DNA of 33,191 bases from a bacterium (GCA_023251935.1 JAHEXV010000025.1:1-33191), one strand, 5' to 3'; positions 23,212 through 32,058 are shown, numbered from the stretch's first letter. The notes: generated from the letters alone by a model not told the origin. Program-made: numbers and translations.

Positions 23212-23649
23212 GTGGATCGAGGTGTCGCCGTCCTGCTGACCGCCGTGGTCGGCGGGATTCTCGCCCTTCAGGCGCCGATCAACGCGGGCCTCGGCAGGGC
23301 GACGGGCCAGCTCCCGGCGGCGCTGGTCTCGTTCATGGTGGGCACCCTGTTGTTGGCGGTCATCGTCGCCCTGAGCGGGGAGGTCGCCGGCCTCGGCTCG
23401 ACCTTCGAGGTCCGCTGGTACTACCTGATCGGCGGGGTGCTGGGCGCCGCCTACGTGACGATCGCGCTGATCGCCGTCCGGTCGATCGGCGCCGGGGGAG
23501 TCGCCGCGGCGACGATCACCGGACAGCTGCTCGCCGCGGTGGCCATCGATCGGCTCGGCATCCTGGGGCTGGATCGAACGCCGATCAGCGCCGCCCGGGT
23601 GACGGGCGTCGTGTTGCTCCTCGCGGGCACCTATCTGGTGATCCGCTAG
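23212..23649 (+). CDS. DMT superfamily small transporter (DUF606/YdcZ-like)
   Basis: 145-aa integral membrane protein with about five hydrophobic segments. The start GVAVLLTAVVGGILALQAPINAGLG, the block LPAALVSFMVGTLLLAV and the segment WYYLIGGVLGAAYVTIALIAV are typical of the YdcZ/DUF606 branch of drug/metabolite transporters. GAGGVAAATITGQLLAAVAIDRLG and the C-terminal RVTGVVLLLAGTYLVIR complete the pattern. Family members have five rather than ten helices and often work as pairs or dimers. The substrate is unknown. GTG 23212 is supported by the -10 box. It is divergent from the sigma factor gene and may share its control region. Confidence 0.85.
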   Translation: MDRGVAVLLTAVVGGILALQAPINAGLGRATGQLPAALVSFMVGTLLLAVIVALSGEVAGLGSTFEVRWYYLIGGVLGAAYVTIALIAVRSIGAGGVAAATITGQLLAAVAIDRLGILGLDRTPISAARVTGVVLLLAGTYLVIR

Positions 23650-23650
23650 C

Positions 23651-23670
23651 TACAATTGCTACATATAGAT
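23651..23670 (+). promoter_or_regulatory. AT-rich promoter before the 83-aa membrane protein gene
   Basis: A rare AT-rich stretch holds two -10-like hexamers, TACAAT (23651-23656) and TATAGA (23664-23669), directly after the transporter stop. A start from the second would leave a short leader with the Shine-Dalgarno site at 23684-23688. No good -35 is seen. Confidence 0.45.
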
Positions 23671-23683
23671 CCCTTGACCCCGA

Positions 23684-23688
23684 GGAGG
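23684..23688 (+). promoter_or_regulatory. Ribosome-binding site of the 83-aa membrane protein gene
   Basis: GGAGG within GAGGAGG ends 8 nt before ATG 23697, fixing the start of this small gene. Confidence 0.7.
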
Positions 23689-23696
23689 TGGTCGGG

Positions 23697-23948
23697 ATGA
23701 TGGAGACGGTTGGGCGGCTGTCCAACGTGTTCTGGGCGCTCGTGATCGGCGCCGTGGCCCTCTACGGGTTCTTTGCCGTGCTGGGAGCGATCTCGCTGGC
23801 GGATCTCGTCTGGCTGACGGTGCTGATCGGGATGCTGGGCATCCTCGCCGCGGTCCACTTCATCCGCGTGCGTCGGGCGCTCAGCGACCATCGCCACGAT
23901 GCGATGGCCCGCGCCCTTCACGGCTGGCGCGAGCGACGCGGGTTCTAG
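23697..23948 (+). CDS. Small membrane protein, 83 aa, unknown function
   Basis: Not assigned to a named family. MMETVGRLSNVFWALVIGAVALYGFFAVLGAIS gives a first membrane segment, LADLVWLTVLIGMLGILAAVHFI a second, and the tail RVRRALSDHRHDAMARALHGWRERRGF is strongly basic and His-rich, probably cytoplasmic. Its own AT-rich promoter and an ideal ribosome-binding site set it apart from most genes here and suggest strong or regulated expression. It lies 47 nt after the transporter gene and converges on the FAD oxidoreductase gene across a long hairpin. Confidence 0.75.
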   Translation: MMETVGRLSNVFWALVIGAVALYGFFAVLGAISLADLVWLTVLIGMLGILAAVHFIRVRRALSDHRHDAMARALHGWRERRGF

Positions 23949-23992
23949 TGGGCCGCCCGGCGCGCAGACCGCGCCGAGTCCCCGCCCTGCGA

Positions 23993-24039
23993 TCGAGTGG
24001 CGCCTTACTCGGCCTTGGGCCGAGTAATCCGCCGCTCGA
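23993..24039. terminator. Long bidirectional hairpin between convergent genes
   Basis: A perfect 10-bp stem, TTACTCGGCC with GGCCGAGTAA and a 3-nt loop (24005-24027), is continued outward by ten more pairs, one of them G-T, across a 2 by 2 mismatch (23993-24002 with 24030-24039). It sits in the 98-nt gap between two convergent genes and looks the same from both sides, as expected of a shared terminator. No T-run flanks it. Confidence 0.65.
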
Positions 24040-24046
24040 CCCAAAT

Positions 24047-25186
24047 CTAAGCGGCTAGCCGCAGCGCTCGCCGGCGCGGCTGGGGCCGCGCGGCGAGCTC
24101 GTGCGCGTAAGCGGGATGCGCGATCCGCAGGTAGTGGACGAACGACCAGCGCACGAATTCCTCCTCGCTCATCCCCCGCAGCGCCGCGGCCAGGAGCCGC
24201 GGTGGCACCCTCGGAACCAGGCGCTGAACCCGGAGCAACCAGTCGAAGTGCCAGCGGTGGCGTGCGGAGAACGCCCCGTAGCGTCGCAGCGCCGTGTCCC
24301 GGGTCGCCAGCCCGTCGACGACCCGGCGGAGCTCTCGCCCGCAGGCGATCCCGAAGTAGAAGGCGGTGCGGATCCCCTCCGCCGTCAGGGGGAGGCAGTG
24401 CCCGGCGGAGTCACCGACGAAGAAGACCGCACCTTCGGTCGCCTCGCGCAGCCGGTGGGGAATCCAGTTGCCCTGGTAGCGAACGGCGTCCCGGTCCAGG
24501 TCCCGCGCCAATCGGACGGTCGAGTCCTTGACGTGGAAGCCAGGATCGAAGGAGCCCACCCCGACGCGGACCTCGTCGGCTGCGGGGAAGCTCCAGCTGT
24601 AGCCGGCGGGGACGTACCCGCGGTCGATCCAGATCTCAAGGTCGTCGGAGCCGCCGCCGGGATGGACCTCGAGTCCCCGCGAGAGCGGCGCCCCCGGCGG
24701 CTGATAGCCACGCTGGCCGAGGACCCGACGCCAACCCAGGCAGTCGACGATCAACGGCGCTCGCAGCTCACCCCGGTCGGTCTCGACGGCACCCGCGTCA
24801 CCGGGCCCCTTGATCGTCGCCGTCTCGAACCTCGCATCGCACCGCTCGAAGAGGCGCTCGCAGAGGATCGCGTAGTCGAAGGTCGAGAACGTCCACGGCA
24901 GGCTCATGCGGGTCGTCAGGTGCGGCGTGTGGATGACCAGGTCGCCGAAGGTCTGCTTGATCGACGCCTCGACGCCCATCGCCGCCAACCATTCGGTTGG
25001 CGCCGCGCAGGCCGAGGTCTGACGCTCGCCGATCTCGTACCGGTCGATGAGCAGCACCCGGGCCGCGGAGCCCGTGAGCTCGCGGGCGACCGCCAAGCCG
25101 GCAAAGCTCGACCCGCAGACGAGGACGTCCGCGTCCACCCGCAGCGGCGTCCTCGCGGAACCCCGCTTCGTGCGTCGCGTGGGCAT
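24047..25186 (-). CDS. FAD-dependent oxidoreductase, geranylgeranyl-reductase-like
   Basis: 379 aa, PHBH-fold flavoprotein. The N-terminal dinucleotide motif is DADVLVCGSSFAGLAVARELTG (reading across residues 18-39), with Ser where the second glycine of GxGxxG usually stands. The strand end VLLIDRYEIG supplies the acidic ribose ligand. The second FAD block FFVGDSAGHCLPLTAEGIRTAFYFG is typical of geranylgeranyl reductase and related polyprenyl or carotenoid-type hydroxylases/reductases. A role on isoprenoid lipids or quinones is plausible but inferred. ATG 25186 lies 8 nt behind a TACCCT box on the minus strand. It is divergent from rpsA, with 120 nt between. Confidence 0.82.
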   Translation of the reverse strand: MPTRRTKRGSARTPLRVDADVLVCGSSFAGLAVARELTGSAARVLLIDRYEIGERQTSACAAPTEWLAAMGVEASIKQTFGDLVIHTPHLTTRMSLPWTFSTFDYAILCERLFERCDARFETATIKGPGDAGAVETDRGELRAPLIVDCLGWRRVLGQRGYQPPGAPLSRGLEVHPGGGSDDLEIWIDRGYVPAGYSWSFPAADEVRVGVGSFDPGFHVKDSTVRLARDLDRDAVRYQGNWIPHRLREATEGAVFFVGDSAGHCLPLTAEGIRTAFYFGIACGRELRRVVDGLATRDTALRRYGAFSARHRWHFDWLLRVQRLVPRVPPRLLAAALRGMSEEEFVRWSFVHYLRIAHPAYAHELAARPQPRRRALRLAA

Positions 25187-25194
25187 CGCAGGCG

Positions 25195-25200
25195 AGGGTA
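25195..25200 (-). promoter_or_regulatory. -10 box of the FAD oxidoreductase gene, leaderless geometry
   Basis: On the minus strand TACCCT ends 8 nt before ATG 25186. The hexamer is identical to the one before yqeY. Confidence 0.4.
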
Positions 25201-25292
25201 CTTCAAGCGAGCGGCGGGCAGCCGGCGACGCCCGACGCGCAATCGGCGGATCGCCAGCCGGCGACCTCTGACTGCGGAGGGCCCACTTTTGC

Positions 25293-25298
25293 CATAGT
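25293..25298 (+). promoter_or_regulatory. -10 box of rpsA, leaderless geometry
   Basis: CATAGT ends 8 nt before GTG 25307 and is one base off the TATAGT-type consensus. A T-run (25287-25290) sits just before it. The rest of the 120-nt divergent spacer shows no further clear signal. Confidence 0.4.
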
Positions 25299-25306
25299 TA
25301 GCCGCC

Positions 25307-26650
25307 GTGTCCGCGACCGATACAACGACCGAGGCTGCCGCGGAGAGCGTCCGCGAGGTCGCGCCTTCGATGGCCCCCAACGACCTCATGGTCGAGGTCG
25401 ACGGCGAGCTGGTTCCCAACTACGACGCGACGATCAAGCCCTTCGAGGAGGGGGATGTGGTCAGCGGCGAGGTCGTCCGGATCGACAAGGACGAGGTCCT
25501 GGTCGACATCGGCTACAAGTCGGAGGGCGTCATCCCGTCGACCGAGCTCTCGATCCGGCGCTCCGTCGATCCGGCCGAGGAGGTGTCGCTGGGGGAGCGC
25601 GTCGACGCCCTCGTGCTCACCAAGGAGGACCAGGAGGGCCGGCTCCTGCTCTCCAAGAAGCGCGCCCGATTCGAGAAGGCGTGGCGCAAGATCGAGGCCG
25701 CGGCCGAGTCCGGCGAGCCCGTCGTCGGAACGGTGATCGAGGTCGTCAAGGGCGGCCTGATCCTCGACCTCGGAGTGCGGGGATTCCTCCCTGCCTCGCT
25801 GGTCGACATACGGCGGGTCCACAACCTGGACGAGTTCAAGGGCTCCGAGCTCCAGTGCAAGGTGATCGAGCTGAATCGGAGCCGCAACAACGTCGTGCTG
25901 TCGCGCCGCGCGGTGCTCGAGGAGGAGCGCAAGGAGGTTCGCGAGCAGATCCTCGGTCGTCTCCAGCCCGGGATGGTCGTCGAGGGCACGATCTCCAACA
26001 TCGTCGACTTCGGCGCCTTCGTCGACCTGGATGGGATCGACGGCCTGATCCACATCTCGGAGCTGTCCTGGAGCCACGTCAACCATCCGTCCGAGGTGCT
26101 GTCGGTCGGCGAGACCGTCCGGGTCAAGGTGCTCGACATCGACCGCGAGCGTCAGCGCATCTCGCTCGGGCTCAAGCAAACCCAGGAAGACCCGTGGCGC
26201 AAGGTGCTGGACGAGTATCGACAGGGCGAAGTGCTCGAAGGCAAGGTCACCAAGGTGGTCGCCTTCGGCGCCTTCGTCGAGATCATCCCGGGGGTCGAGG
26301 GCCTGGTCCACATCTCCGAGCTCGCCGAGCATCACGTCGAGAGCCCGAGCGAGGTCGTCTCCCCAGGCGAGCAGGTCTGGGTGAGGATCCTCGAGATCGA
26401 CGAGAGTCGCCGTCGGATCTCGCTCAGCGTCAAGCGAGCCGAGGCCCAGAACCTGCCCCTCCGAGACCTGATTCCCGCCGAGCTCGCCGAGGGGGTCCGG
26501 CAGGAGGCGGCGGCGGCGGACGAGGTGCCTGACCTCGACGTCTCGGAGGAGGTCTTCCCCGAGGCTCCCCCGGAGGGCGATGATGGCGAGGCGGACGCGG
26601 GCGAGCCTTCGGAGGCCGAAGGGCAGTCCCCAGAAGCCAGCGACACCTGA
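25307..26650 (+). CDS. rpsA: 30S ribosomal protein S1
   Basis: 447 aa with four S1 RNA-binding repeats at about residues 42-120, 130-205, 220-295 and 305-380. Examples are GDVVSGEVVRIDKDEVLVDIG, then VVEGTISNIVDFGAFVDLDG and VLEGKVTKVVAFGAFVEI with LVHISEL. Four repeats instead of the six in E. coli is the usual actinobacterial form. The last ~60 residues are an acidic low-complexity tail (EAPPEGDDGEADAGEPSEAE). The GTG start follows a -10 box by 8 nt. S1 binds mRNA during initiation; its own mRNA here appears leaderless. coaE follows closely. Confidence 0.96.
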   Translation: MSATDTTTEAAAESVREVAPSMAPNDLMVEVDGELVPNYDATIKPFEEGDVVSGEVVRIDKDEVLVDIGYKSEGVIPSTELSIRRSVDPAEEVSLGERVDALVLTKEDQEGRLLLSKKRARFEKAWRKIEAAAESGEPVVGTVIEVVKGGLILDLGVRGFLPASLVDIRRVHNLDEFKGSELQCKVIELNRSRNNVVLSRRAVLEEERKEVREQILGRLQPGMVVEGTISNIVDFGAFVDLDGIDGLIHISELSWSHVNHPSEVLSVGETVRVKVLDIDRERQRISLGLKQTQEDPWRKVLDEYRQGEVLEGKVTKVVAFGAFVEIIPGVEGLVHISELAEHHVESPSEVVSPGEQVWVRILEIDESRRRISLSVKRAEAQNLPLRDLIPAELAEGVRQEAAAADEVPDLDVSEEVFPEAPPEGDDGEADAGEPSEAEGQSPEASDT

Positions 26651-26672
26651 TGCGAGACTTCCGGTGGTGGAT

Positions 26673-27317
26673 GTGTCACACCACCGCCAACAGGATCAGC
26701 CGGTCGCGTCGGTCGGCGGCTCGGCACCGGCGTTCATTGGCCTGACGGGCGCCGTAGCCGCGGGCAAGTCGGAGGCGTTGGCGGCCTTCGGGCGCCTCGG
26801 CGCGGCGACGTTGTCGAGCGACGCGATCACCCACGAGCTGCTCGACGACCCCGAGGTCCGTGCCCGCCTGATCGACCGCTGGGGCAAGCGGGTGGTCACG
26901 GACGACCAGGTGGCTCGGGACCGGGTCGGCGAGATCGTCTTCGGGCGACCCGAGGAGCTCGCTTGGCTGGAGTCCGTGCTTCACCCGCTGGTCGGCCGCA
27001 GGGTCGCCAGCTGGCGCCTCGAGCTGGCGCCGGGGACGCCGCTGGCCGTGGTCGAGGTGCCGCTGCTGTTCGAGGCCGGGCTCGAGGCCGCGTTCGACGC
27101 GACCGTCTGTGTGGTGGCCGCCGACCCGACCCGGGTCGAGCGGGCGGGCGCCCGGGGCACCGAGCTGCTCGAGGGCCGCAGCGATCGCCAGCTCTCCCAG
27201 GAGGAGAAGGCCGCGCGGGCCACACACGTGGTCCGCAACGACGGCACGCTGGCCGAGCTCCAGCAGCGGGTGGCCCGGCTGATGCCCGCCCTCGCCGGGG
27301 CCGAGGGGGCGGCATGA
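26673..27317 (+). CDS. coaE: Dephospho-CoA kinase
   Basis: Last enzyme of coenzyme A synthesis, phosphorylating dephospho-CoA; about 214 aa. The P-loop reads GLTGAVAAGKSEAL, keeping G-x4-GKS but with AVAA in place of the common GIGSG. SSDAITHELLDDP carries the catalytic Asp, with LHPLV and VVEVPLLFEAGLEAAFD as lid and core motifs. GTG 26673 is my choice; GTG 26664 and 26667 are equally possible, and no strong Shine-Dalgarno sequence decides it. rpsA-coaE order is common in actinobacteria. The stop overlaps the next start (ATGA). Confidence 0.93.
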   Translation: MSHHRQQDQPVASVGGSAPAFIGLTGAVAAGKSEALAAFGRLGAATLSSDAITHELLDDPEVRARLIDRWGKRVVTDDQVARDRVGEIVFGRPEELAWLESVLHPLVGRRVASWRLELAPGTPLAVVEVPLLFEAGLEAAFDATVCVVAADPTRVERAGARGTELLEGRSDRQLSQEEKAARATHVVRNDGTLAELQQRVARLMPALAGAEGAA

Positions 27318-27949
27318 GCCCGGCGCGCACCGCGGCGCGGGGCCGGGGATCGCATCGAGGCGGCGCCACGTTTGCCGGCCTGCGGCGACGCAGATGGCTG
27401 TGGATCGCAGCCGCCGCCTTGATCGGGATCGGAGTCGCAATCGTGGTCAGCCGGGTCGACTTCGAGAAGGCGCTTCGGGAGATCACCCTGCCGCTTCGCC
27501 ACGACGACGTGATTCGCCAGCAGGCGGCCGACAAGAACCTCGACCCGGCACTGATCGCGGCGGTGATCTACGCCGAGTCTCGCTTTCGCGACCAGGAGTC
27601 GCACGCCGGTGCGCGCGGTCTGATGCAGATCACGCCCCAGACGGCCGCCGTGATCGCCCACCTGAGCGGCGGCACGGAATTCGTCACCGGGGATCTCTCC
27701 GATCCCGAGATCAACATCAGCTATGGCTCCTACTACCTCCGCTATCTCCTCGACCGCTACGACGGCAACGAGGTCGCCGCGCTCGCCGCCTACAACGCCG
27801 GCACGGGCAACGTCGACCAGTGGGGTGGCCCTGACCTCGATCTCGCGGCGATCCAGTTCCCAGAGACCCAGGCGTACGTCGAGCAGGTGCTCGACAAGCG
27901 CCGCGAGTATCGCGACAAGTACGCAGACGACCTGGGGCTGTCCCACTAG
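27314..27949 (+). CDS. Membrane-anchored lytic transglycosylase (SLT domain)
   Basis: 211 aa. After a basic N-terminus there is one transmembrane helix (about residues 28-46). The Slt70-like goose-lysozyme fold follows (about 62-195): catalytic Glu88 in VIYAESRF, then GARGLMQITPQTA, YGSYYLRYLLDRYDGNEVAALAAYNAG and YVEQVL. It should cleave peptidoglycan glycan strands outside the membrane, in remodelling or secretion-gap formation. ATG 27314 overlaps the coaE stop, so it is probably co-translated with coaE. A 57-nt spacer without clear signals separates it from the next gene. Confidence 0.92.
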   Translation: MSPARTAARGRGSHRGGATFAGLRRRRWLWIAAAALIGIGVAIVVSRVDFEKALREITLPLRHDDVIRQQAADKNLDPALIAAVIYAESRFRDQESHAGARGLMQITPQTAAVIAHLSGGTEFVTGDLSDPEINISYGSYYLRYLLDRYDGNEVAALAAYNAGTGNVDQWGGPDLDLAAIQFPETQAYVEQVLDKRREYRDKYADDLGLSH

Positions 27950-28006
27950 TGTTGTGAGGGGCCCCACCAGGGCTGGCCATTCACGGGGCGGGGGCCACGG
28001 CAGCAG

Positions 28007-30415
28007 ATGGACCTGACGATCGCCTGGGTCGCGTTCCCGCTGGTTCTCGCGGCGCTCAGCGGGGGCTGTGGGCTGCTCGTCGAGCGGCTCTCCGCGACCC
28101 GTCTCCCCGGCGCCCTGGTCCCCGCCGTGGGATTGGCGACCATCGTCCTGGTCGCCCAAGCGCTCACCCTGTGGGACGCGACCGCCGAGGCCGCGACCCC
28201 CGTCGTGGTCGCGCTTGCGGCTGCGGGCATCGGGCTCTCCTGGGGATGGTGGCGACGACTCGAGCCGTGGGCCGTGGCGGCGGCAGTCGCGGTGCTCGCC
28301 GCCTACGCGGCACCGGTGGTGCTGTCGGGGAAGGCGACCTTCGCCGGCTACATCAGGCTCGATGACACGGCGACCTGGATGGCGCTCACCGATCGGGTCA
28401 TGGATCACGGCCGGAGCCTCGCCGGCCTCGCCCCCTCGACCTATGAGGCGACCCTCTCGTTCAACCTCGGCGGCGGCTACCCGATCGGCGTCTTCCTGCC
28501 CTTGGGCATCGCTCGAGACCTGGTCGGCTGGGACGTCGCCTGGTTGATTCAGCCGTACATGGCCTTCGGGGCGGCGCTCGTGGCGTTGGCTCTGTGGCAG
28601 CTCTGCGAGTCGGTCGTGCGGCCCAGAGCGCTCCGCGCGCTGGTGGCATTCCTGGCTGCGCAGTCGGCCCTGCTGTTCGGCTATTTCCTCTGGGGCGGGA
28701 TCAAGGAGGTGTTCGGCGCCGCCCTGGTCGCGAGCTTCGCCGGGCTGACCGGGGTGGCGATCCGATCGCGCTGCGCGCCCCGGGCGTTGATCCCGCTGGC
28801 GCTCACCGGCGCGGCGCTGGTCGGGGTGTTGAGTGGCGGAGGGGGGATCTGGTTGCTCGGGATCGCCGCCGCCGCGCTGGCCTTGGTCGCCCCGGAGCTC
28901 GGCGCCCGGGTGACGTTGGCCCGCGCCGCGGGATTCACGGTCGTCGTCGCGCTGCTCTGCGTTCCCGTGTTGGCGCCGGGTGGGTTCCTGCCGCCGACCT
29001 CCGCGTCGCTGAGCAGCGCCACCGCGCTCGGCAACCTGTTGCGGCCGCTCGACAAGCTGCAGCTCTTCGGCATCTGGCCTGCGGGCGACTTCCGCCTCGA
29101 TCCCGTCGGGCCGGGGACGACCTACGGGCTGGTGGCCCTCGCCGGCGTCGCCGCGCTGGTGGGGCTCTACGCGGCCCTTCGCGTCCGCGCCTGGCCGATG
29201 CTCATCTACGTGGGCGCCACACTGGCCGCCTGTCTCGTGATCGTGGTGATCGGCTCTCCCTGGATCGAGGGCAAGGCGATGGCGATCGCCTCACCGGCGC
29301 TCCCGCTGGCCGCCTGCGCGGGGGCCGCGTGGCTTTGGATGGGCGGAGGCAGGGAGGTCCGACTGTGGGAGCGCGCGGCCGGGGCGGCGCTACTGGCGGC
29401 GGTTGGGGCCGGGATCCTCTGGTCGGGCGCGCTCGCCTACCGGGACGTCAACCTGGCGCCGCGCGACCAGCTCGCGGAGCTCGAGACGATCGGGCGCCGG
29501 ATCGCAGGCCAGGGTCCGACGCTAATGACCGAGTACCAGCCCTACGGCGTTCGTCATTTCCTTCGGAACGCGGATCCCGAGGGGGCGTCGGAGCTCCGTC
29601 GCCGAACGGTGCCGCTCCGAGGCGGCGAGACGCTCCGCAAGGGCGCGACCGCGGACACCGATCGCCTCCAGCTCGCCGGCCTGGTCGCCTACCGCACCCT
29701 GGTCCTGCGCCGCTCGCCGGTCCAGAGCCGCCCGCCCTCCCCTTACCGGTTGACCTGGCGGGGCCGCTACTACGAGGTCTGGCAGCGTCCGGAGGGCCTC
29801 GAGTCGTCGGTGATCCGTCACGTCGGGCTCGGCACGACCCTCGATCCGACCGGGGTGCCCGCCTGCGGACGGGTGCGCGAGCTCACCCGGGAGACGGGGC
29901 CCGGCGGCACGCTCGCGGCGGCGATGCGCCGGGGCGTCACCGAGACGATTCCGCTTGCCAAGACCTCACATCCACGCGCCTGGCAATGGGCGGGATACCC
30001 GGGCACCCTGCTGCCGTCGACGCCCGGGACCCTCCGGGCGAAGGCCCTCGCGCCACGGCCGGGCAGCTATGGGATCTGGCTCGGCGGGTCGGTGCGAGGG
30101 GAGGTGGATCTGACGGTCGACGGTCGCCCGGTCGGGGAGGTTCGAAACGAGCTCAACAACCAGGGCGAGTACGTGCTTCTGGGCAGGGCCCACCTGGGAG
30201 CCGGCCGTCATCTGCTGGCGATCCGCTTTCGAGGCGCCGACCTGCACCCGGGAAGCGGCGGAGCCCCGAGCCCCGTGGGACCACTCCAGCTCGCCTCGGG
30301 CGACGCCGCCCAAGCCCGGGTGGTGCACCTCCGAAGCGAGGAGGCCGCGCGGCTCTGCGGCAGGCGCTGGGACTGGATCGAGGTACTCGGTTTGGGCGGG
30401 ACGAGCGCCGACTGA
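28007..30415 (+). CDS. Large polytopic membrane protein, GT-C-glycosyltransferase-like architecture, unknown function
   Basis: 802 aa. Roughly residues 1-480 hold a dozen or more hydrophobic segments; the last ~300 residues are mostly soluble, with a beta-rich end (YGIWLGGSVRGEVDLTVDGRPVGEV and GRHLLAIRFRG) that looks like a carbohydrate-binding sandwich. The first large loop contains GYIRLDDTATWMALTDRVMDHG (reading from about residue 112), an acidic cluster where GT-C enzymes keep their catalytic Asp. A polyprenyl-sugar-dependent glycosyltransferase of the cell envelope is therefore possible but not shown. Only a weak ribosome-binding site precedes ATG 28007. It ends 6 nt from the convergent GGDEF gene. 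Confidence 0.75.
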   Translation: MDLTIAWVAFPLVLAALSGGCGLLVERLSATRLPGALVPAVGLATIVLVAQALTLWDATAEAATPVVVALAAAGIGLSWGWWRRLEPWAVAAAVAVLAAYAAPVVLSGKATFAGYIRLDDTATWMALTDRVMDHGRSLAGLAPSTYEATLSFNLGGGYPIGVFLPLGIARDLVGWDVAWLIQPYMAFGAALVALALWQLCESVVRPRALRALVAFLAAQSALLFGYFLWGGIKEVFGAALVASFAGLTGVAIRSRCAPRALIPLALTGAALVGVLSGGGGIWLLGIAAAALALVAPELGARVTLARAAGFTVVVALLCVPVLAPGGFLPPTSASLSSATALGNLLRPLDKLQLFGIWPAGDFRLDPVGPGTTYGLVALAGVAALVGLYAALRVRAWPMLIYVGATLAACLVIVVIGSPWIEGKAMAIASPALPLAACAGAAWLWMGGGREVRLWERAAGAALLAAVGAGILWSGALAYRDVNLAPRDQLAELETIGRRIAGQGPTLMTEYQPYGVRHFLRNADPEGASELRRRTVPLRGGETLRKGATADTDRLQLAGLVAYRTLVLRRSPVQSRPPSPYRLTWRGRYYEVWQRPEGLESSVIRHVGLGTTLDPTGVPACGRVRELTRETGPGGTLAAAMRRGVTETIPLAKTSHPRAWQWAGYPGTLLPSTPGTLRAKALAPRPGSYGIWLGGSVRGEVDLTVDGRPVGEVRNELNNQGEYVLLGRAHLGAGRHLLAIRFRGADLHPGSGGAPSPVGPLQLASGDAAQARVVHLRSEEAARLCGRRWDWIEVLGLGGTSAD

Positions 30416-30421
30416 GTCCCG

Positions 30422-31936
30422 CTAACCGGCCAGCGGCTCGACCTCCGGACGACGAGCCGTCGCCGGCCCGTGGATGCGGAAGCGATCGCGCCCGGCCGCC
30501 TTGGCGTCGTAGACGGCGATGTCGGCTTCGACCATCAGCTCCTCCGCCGTCTGCGTGCGGGGATGCGAGATCACGGCGACGCCGGCGCTGGTCGTCACCC
30601 GCAGGTGCCCGCCCTTGAAGGGGGCTCGATGGTCGCGGACGGTCTCGACCAGCTTCTCGGCCACCTGACGTGCCTGCTCGGCGTCCGCGTGAGGCAGCAG
30701 CACGGCGAGCTCGTCTCCTCCCAGGCGGGCGAGCACGTCCGTTTCGCGTAGCTGGTCGCGGAGCAGGTCGGCGACGCTCCTGATCACCGCGTCGCCGGCG
30801 TGATGGCCCAGGCTGTCGTTGATGTACTTGAGGTTGTCGATGTCGAGCAGCAGCACCGCTCCGCCTCCCCTGTAGCGGGAGGCCTGCGCGACGCGATCGA
30901 CGAGCTCCTCCTGAAAGCGACGGCGGTTGAGGAGCCCGGTGAGCGGATCGTGGTCGGCCAGGTACCGAAGGCGCTCCTGGATCCGCTCCCGCTCGGTCAC
31001 GTCCCGGAAGCTCCAGACCCGGCCGTGGATCTCACCGTCGACGCCGCGCTGCGGGCGCGAGTAGCGCTCCACCGCCCGGCCGTCCTTGAAGTAGAGCATG
31101 TCGTGGCTCTCCTCCTCCGGACGCCGGTTGAGCTCGCCCACCCTTTGCACGAAGCTCTCGGGCTCGGCGAGCTGGTCGGAGACGAAGACGAGCCGGCGCT
31201 CCTGGTCGTCGCACTCGAGGACCTCCTGCGGAATCCGCCACATCTCCTTGAACCGCTGGTTGAAGCTGACCATGCGGCCGCTTCGATCGACGACCAGGAT
31301 CCCGTCGGCGGTCGACTCCAGGGTCGCGCGCTGAAGCGACAGCGACTCCTCGAGCTCGCGCTCCGAGCGCTCCTTCTCGGCCAGCCGCCGATCCAGCAGC
31401 TCCTTGATGTACCCGAACAGCAGCGCGGTGACGACCACCGATCCCATCGTGATCAGCCATCGGGCCACCCCTTCGCCAGAGTTCCGTCCGAGGACGAGAA
31501 CGGCGGCGTAGCAGAGCCCGACGACGGCGACCTGGAAGAACGCCTGCCTGCGGGTGAAGAAGTAGGCCGCGTACAGCGCCACCCAGATGTAGAAGACCTC
31601 GGTGTCGGTGGGGCCGCTGCTCGCGAAGTAGGTCCCGGCGCTGATCACGACGGTTCCGAGCACCAGCAGGAGCTGGAACGCCAGGAGCGACAGGCGGCGC
31701 CAGGAGATCGCGATCAGCAGGCAGGCCGCCGCGGCCAGGTCGCAGATCACCAGCTCGGCCAGCTTCTCCCTGCCGCTGAGGCCGTCGGAGAGCGGAAGCG
31801 CCGCCAGCGCGAGGATCGTCCCGGCCGCGAACAGCAGCAGCAGCGCGGCCGCCATGCCGGCGCGGGGGTCCTCCCCGTCGCTGAGACTTCGGCGCGCGGC
31901 GTCGAGGCGCTGCCTGATCGATTTCGCGAAGGCCAT
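30422..31936 (-). CDS. Membrane PAS-GGDEF diguanylate cyclase
   Basis: 504 aa. Residues 28-177 contain about six membrane helices of an unassigned sensory module, then a short coiled-coil linker rich in Glu/Arg (180-205), a PAS domain (about 205-315, [19 protein letters not shown] to [15 protein letters not shown]) and a GGDEF domain (about 325-490). The active-site loop is GGDEL (406-410), a tolerated variant of GGDEF. The product-inhibition I-site RETD (397-400) lies five residues before it. [20 protein letters not shown] is intact, so c-di-GMP synthesis is likely. GGGGAG-type RBS: GGGGAG at 31944-31949 lies 7 nt before ATG 31936. No EAL partner is in the window. Confidence 0.92.
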   Translation of the reverse strand: MAFAKSIRQRLDAARRSLSDGEDPRAGMAAALLLLFAAGTILALAALPLSDGLSGREKLAELVICDLAAAACLLIAISWRRLSLLAFQLLLVLGTVVISAGTYFASSGPTDTEVFYIWVALYAAYFFTRRQAFFQVAVVGLCYAAVLVLGRNSGEGVARWLITMGSVVVTALLFGYIKELLDRRLAEKERSERELEESLSLQRATLESTADGILVVDRSGRMVSFNQRFKEMWRIPQEVLECDDQERRLVFVSDQLAEPESFVQRVGELNRRPEEESHDMLYFKDGRAVERYSRPQRGVDGEIHGRVWSFRDVTERERIQERLRYLADHDPLTGLLNRRRFQEELVDRVAQASRYRGGGAVLLLDIDNLKYINDSLGHHAGDAVIRSVADLLRDQLRETDVLARLGGDELAVLLPHADAEQARQVAEKLVETVRDHRAPFKGGHLRVTTSAGVAVISHPRTQTAEELMVEADIAVYDAKAAGRDRFRIHGPATARRPEVEPLAG

Positions 31937-32058
31937 GCGGGATCTCCCCGTGTGAGGTGTTTCGGTACGCGAGGCGATCCGCTTGAGGCCGCTAGACCCC
32001 CGAGCCGGCACGCGAGCCCGCCCGGCCGGCGCCGCCGGGAGATGGCGCCCCCGGTCGC

